64,000 bases of DNA from Thiohalorhabdus sp. Cl-TMA (GTDB lineage Bacteria; Pseudomonadota; Gammaproteobacteria; Thiohalorhabdales; Thiohalorhabdaceae), in the NCBI RefSeq assembly GCF_041821045.1, contig NZ_JBGUAW010000009.1, forward strand, positions 115,178 to 179,177, read 5' to 3'. The notes under the pieces were generated by a model that was given only the letters and a program-made list of their open reading frames with translations, did not search any database and had not been told where the DNA came from. A program made the translations under genes and the position numbers. Positions 62,242-64,000 of this stretch are shown here, piece by piece; position 1 is the first letter of the stretch; every line of letters begins with the position of its first letter.

Positions 62242-63780
62242 ATGAGCGAGATCGGCCTGCGCACCAGCTGGAACCGCCTGGTGGCCCTGGTCAACGAGCA
62301 GGCGGCGAGCCTACAGCGCACCGCCTTCTCCAACGTGGTGCGCGAGGCCGGCGACCTCTCCGCCGGCATCTTCGACAAACAGGGCCGCATGCTCGCCCAG
62401 GCGGTCACCGGCACCCCCGGCCACATCAACACCATGGCCCAGGCCGTGGCCGACATGCTCGAAGACGTCCCCGTTGGCAGCCTGGAAAAGGGCGACGTCC
62501 TGCTCACCAACAACCCCTGGGCCGTCTCCGGCCACCGCCACGACATCACCGTGGTCACCCCCGTCTTCCAGTCAGGATCAGGGGACGGCGCCCCCGTCGC
62601 CTACTTCGCCTCCACCTGCCACGCCGCCGACATCGGCGGCCGGGGCCTCACCACCGAGGGCCGCGACGTCTTCGAGGAAGGCCTGGGCCTGCCGTGGGTG
62701 AAGTTCCACCGCAAAGGCGAGCCGGACCCCACCATCGAGGCCATCATCCGCGAGAACGTGCGCGTGCCGGAGGTGGTACTCGGCGACTTGCGTGCCCAGG
62801 TCACCGGCGGCGAGGTGGCCACCCGCCGCCTGGAGAGCCTGGACCTGGACGTCAACGACCTCGCCGACGAGATCCTGGGCCGCTCCGAGGCGGCGGTGCG
62901 CGAGGCCATCAAGCAGGTCCCCGACGGCAGCTATTCCCACGAGGTCTGGCTGGATGGCTTCGAGGAGCCCCTGCCCATCCGCTGCACGGTGACCGTGAGC
63001 GGCGACGAGCTCACCTGCGACTTCGCCGGGACCGCCCCCGCGCAGGCGCGGGGCATCAACGTGGTGCTCAACTACACCGCCGCCTACGCCATCTACGCCG
63101 TCACCTGCGCCGTGGCCGCCGACATCCCGCACAACGCCGGCTCCTTCCGCCCCATCCATGTCACCGCCCCGGAAGGCTGCCTGCTGAACGCCGTCCCGCC
63201 CCAGCCCGTGGCCGCCCGCCACATCATCGGCCACTTCGCCACCCCGGCGGTGATGGGCGCCCTCGGCCAGGCCATCCCCCTGCCCGCCGAGGGGGCGACG
63301 GGGCTGTGGGGCGTGAACATCCAGGGCACCGAGCGCCCCTGGGCGCAGACCTTCTTCCTCAGCGGCGGCATGGGCGCCGGCCCGGAATGGGACGGCCTCG
63401 ACGCCACAGCCTTCCCGTCCGGCGTGCAGGCGGTGCCCGTGGAGGTGATCGAGGCGACGACGACGGTGCGGATTCTGGAGAAGTCGCTGATCGAGGACTC
63501 CGGCGGCGCCGGCACCCACACCGGGGGGCGCGGGCAGCGGGTGCGGTTGACGGTGGATGAGCCTGCGCATGTTTCCGTTATGGCGGAGCGGACTCGGGCC
63601 GGGGCGCCTGGGGTGGGTGGTGGTGAGGCTGGGCGGCCTGGGCGGGTGGTATTGGAGGGCTCCGAACTGAAACCTAAGGCGGCGTTTGGGATGGGGGTTG
63701 GGGAGGTGTTGGTTTTGGAATTGCCGGGTGGGGGTGGGTTTGGAGCTCGTGGGGAAAATAAAAGCTTTTTAAGGGGTTAA
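62242..63780 (+). CDS. Hydantoinase/oxoprolinase family protein, subunit B, with altered 3' end
   Basis: The 512-aa HyuB-type subunit starts at ATG 62242 (GGGAGCGG upstream). Family landmarks are VREAGDLSAGIFDKQGRMLAQA, GTPGHINTM, GDVLLTNNPWAVSGHRHDITVVTPVF and GLTTEGRDVFEEGL. It should pair with a HyuA ATPase, the nearest of which is at 43065. The protein ends GGGGFGARGENKSFLRG, a little short of the usual GGGGYGDPxER-type tail. From about 63541 the codon pattern changes: I count 5 C-ending codons in the last 79, against 11 in the 20 before. The 3' end may have been replaced by recombination; function may persist. Confidence 0.9.
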   Translation: MSEIGLRTSWNRLVALVNEQAASLQRTAFSNVVREAGDLSAGIFDKQGRMLAQAVTGTPGHINTMAQAVADMLEDVPVGSLEKGDVLLTNNPWAVSGHRHDITVVTPVFQSGSGDGAPVAYFASTCHAADIGGRGLTTEGRDVFEEGLGLPWVKFHRKGEPDPTIEAIIRENVRVPEVVLGDLRAQVTGGEVATRRLESLDLDVNDLADEILGRSEAAVREAIKQVPDGSYSHEVWLDGFEEPLPIRCTVTVSGDELTCDFAGTAPAQARGINVVLNYTAAYAIYAVTCAVAADIPHNAGSFRPIHVTAPEGCLLNAVPPQPVAARHIIGHFATPAVMGALGQAIPLPAEGATGLWGVNIQGTERPWAQTFFLSGGMGAGPEWDGLDATAFPSGVQAVPVEVIEATTTVRILEKSLIEDSGGAGTHTGGRGQRVRLTVDEPAHVSVMAERTRAGAPGVGGGEAGRPGRVVLEGSELKPKAAFGMGVGEVLVLELPGGGGFGARGENKSFLRG

Positions 63781-63782
63781 TT

Positions 63783-64000
63783 TTGCCGGTCGATCTGTCG
63801 GAAACGTTGGTAATTGGTATTTCAGCCACAGCTCTCTTTGATCTTTCTGAGACGGACCGTATTTTTCAGTTAAAAAAAGAGGAGGATCCCGAGACAGCAG
63901 TAGCTGAATATAGAGCGTATATGTGGGGTGGACCCATTCCGTTGGACAGTCAGCAGGCCTTGAGAAGTAAACGGGCTTTGGGGGCTCCTCAGGCTTCGGT
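63783..64000 (+). CDS. Partial gene, 5'-nucleotidase-like N-terminus, AT-richer
   Basis: A frame from TTG 63783 (AAGGGG six bases upstream) runs off the window after 72 codons. It begins with PVDLSETLVIGISATALFDL and continues DLSETDRIFQLKKEED and AVAEYRAYMWGGPIPL. The ISxxALFDLxET pattern resembles the start of the cytosolic 5'-nucleotidase family (PF06189). Base use is clearly more AT-rich than in the rest of the window, with many A- and T-ending codons, so it looks imported. Only about 72 residues are visible, so the family call is tentative. Confidence 0.6.
   Translation, partial: MPVDLSETLVIGISATALFDLSETDRIFQLKKEEDPETAVAEYRAYMWGGPIPLDSQQALRSKRALGAPQAS

Overview
This window is a dense, GC-rich stretch of bacterial chromosome whose codons mostly end in G or C. 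The housekeeping order glyA-nrdR-ribD-ribE-ribBA-ribH-nusB-thiL-pgpA, then a CinA-type gene, recA-recX and alaS, together with tamA-tamB, an E. coli-type ycaO, bfr-bfd and a LysC-type aspartokinase, points to a gammaproteobacterium. I cannot name the genus. A helix-determining peptidoglycan peptidase pair suggests curved or spiral cells, as in several sulfur-oxidising or halophilic gammaproteobacterial groups, but that is inference. I found no rRNA, tRNA, insertion sequence, prophage or CRISPR array.

Layout. 0.1-4.1 kb (minus): a chemotaxis receptor with a c-type haem motif, a YceF-type Maf pyrophosphatase and an NFACT (Rqc2/RqcH-like) protein. 4.2-18.2 kb (plus): rpiB, glyA, nrdR, the riboflavin genes, nusB/thiL/pgpA with stop/start overlaps, a fused CinA-like protein, recA/recX and alaS. 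18.3-28.2 kb (minus): ycaO, tamB/tamA, bfr/bfd with a Fur-like operator, and a PDC-sensor membrane protein. 28.4-36.3 kb (plus): lysC behind NtrC-like palindromes, cimA, a tandem Csd6/Pgp2-like and Csd4/Pgp1-like pair, and acs. 36.4-45.1 kb is mixed: CbiM-like permease, thpR, PF09818 ATPase, CDF metal exporter, radical SAM protein, hemerythrin, a secreted protein of unknown function, and hydantoinase/oxoprolinase subunit A. 45.1-57.5 kb is signal transduction: a tightly overlapping five-gene operon (response regulator, 7-PAS kinase, membrane kinase, response regulator, REC-PAS-GGDEF), a PAS-LytTR regulator, a PHP phosphoesterase and a CBS-PAS-GGDEF-EAL protein. 57.6-63.8 kb (plus): ppnN, an NRDE protein, a Glu/Leu-type dehydrogenase, a small unknown protein and hydantoinase subunit B, separated by REP-like palindromes.

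At about 63.54 kb third-position base use changes abruptly inside the hydantoinase B gene, and the last 220 bases are an AT-richer partial gene resembling 5'-nucleotidases. This looks like the edge of recombined or imported DNA.

The most interesting candidate is the adjacent L,D- and D,L-carboxypeptidase-like pair at 31.5-34.2 kb. Homologues of both proteins set helical shape in Helicobacter and Campylobacter, where to my knowledge they are encoded apart. Here they overlap by a few bases as a two-gene unit, and the first enzyme carries two NTF2-like domains.
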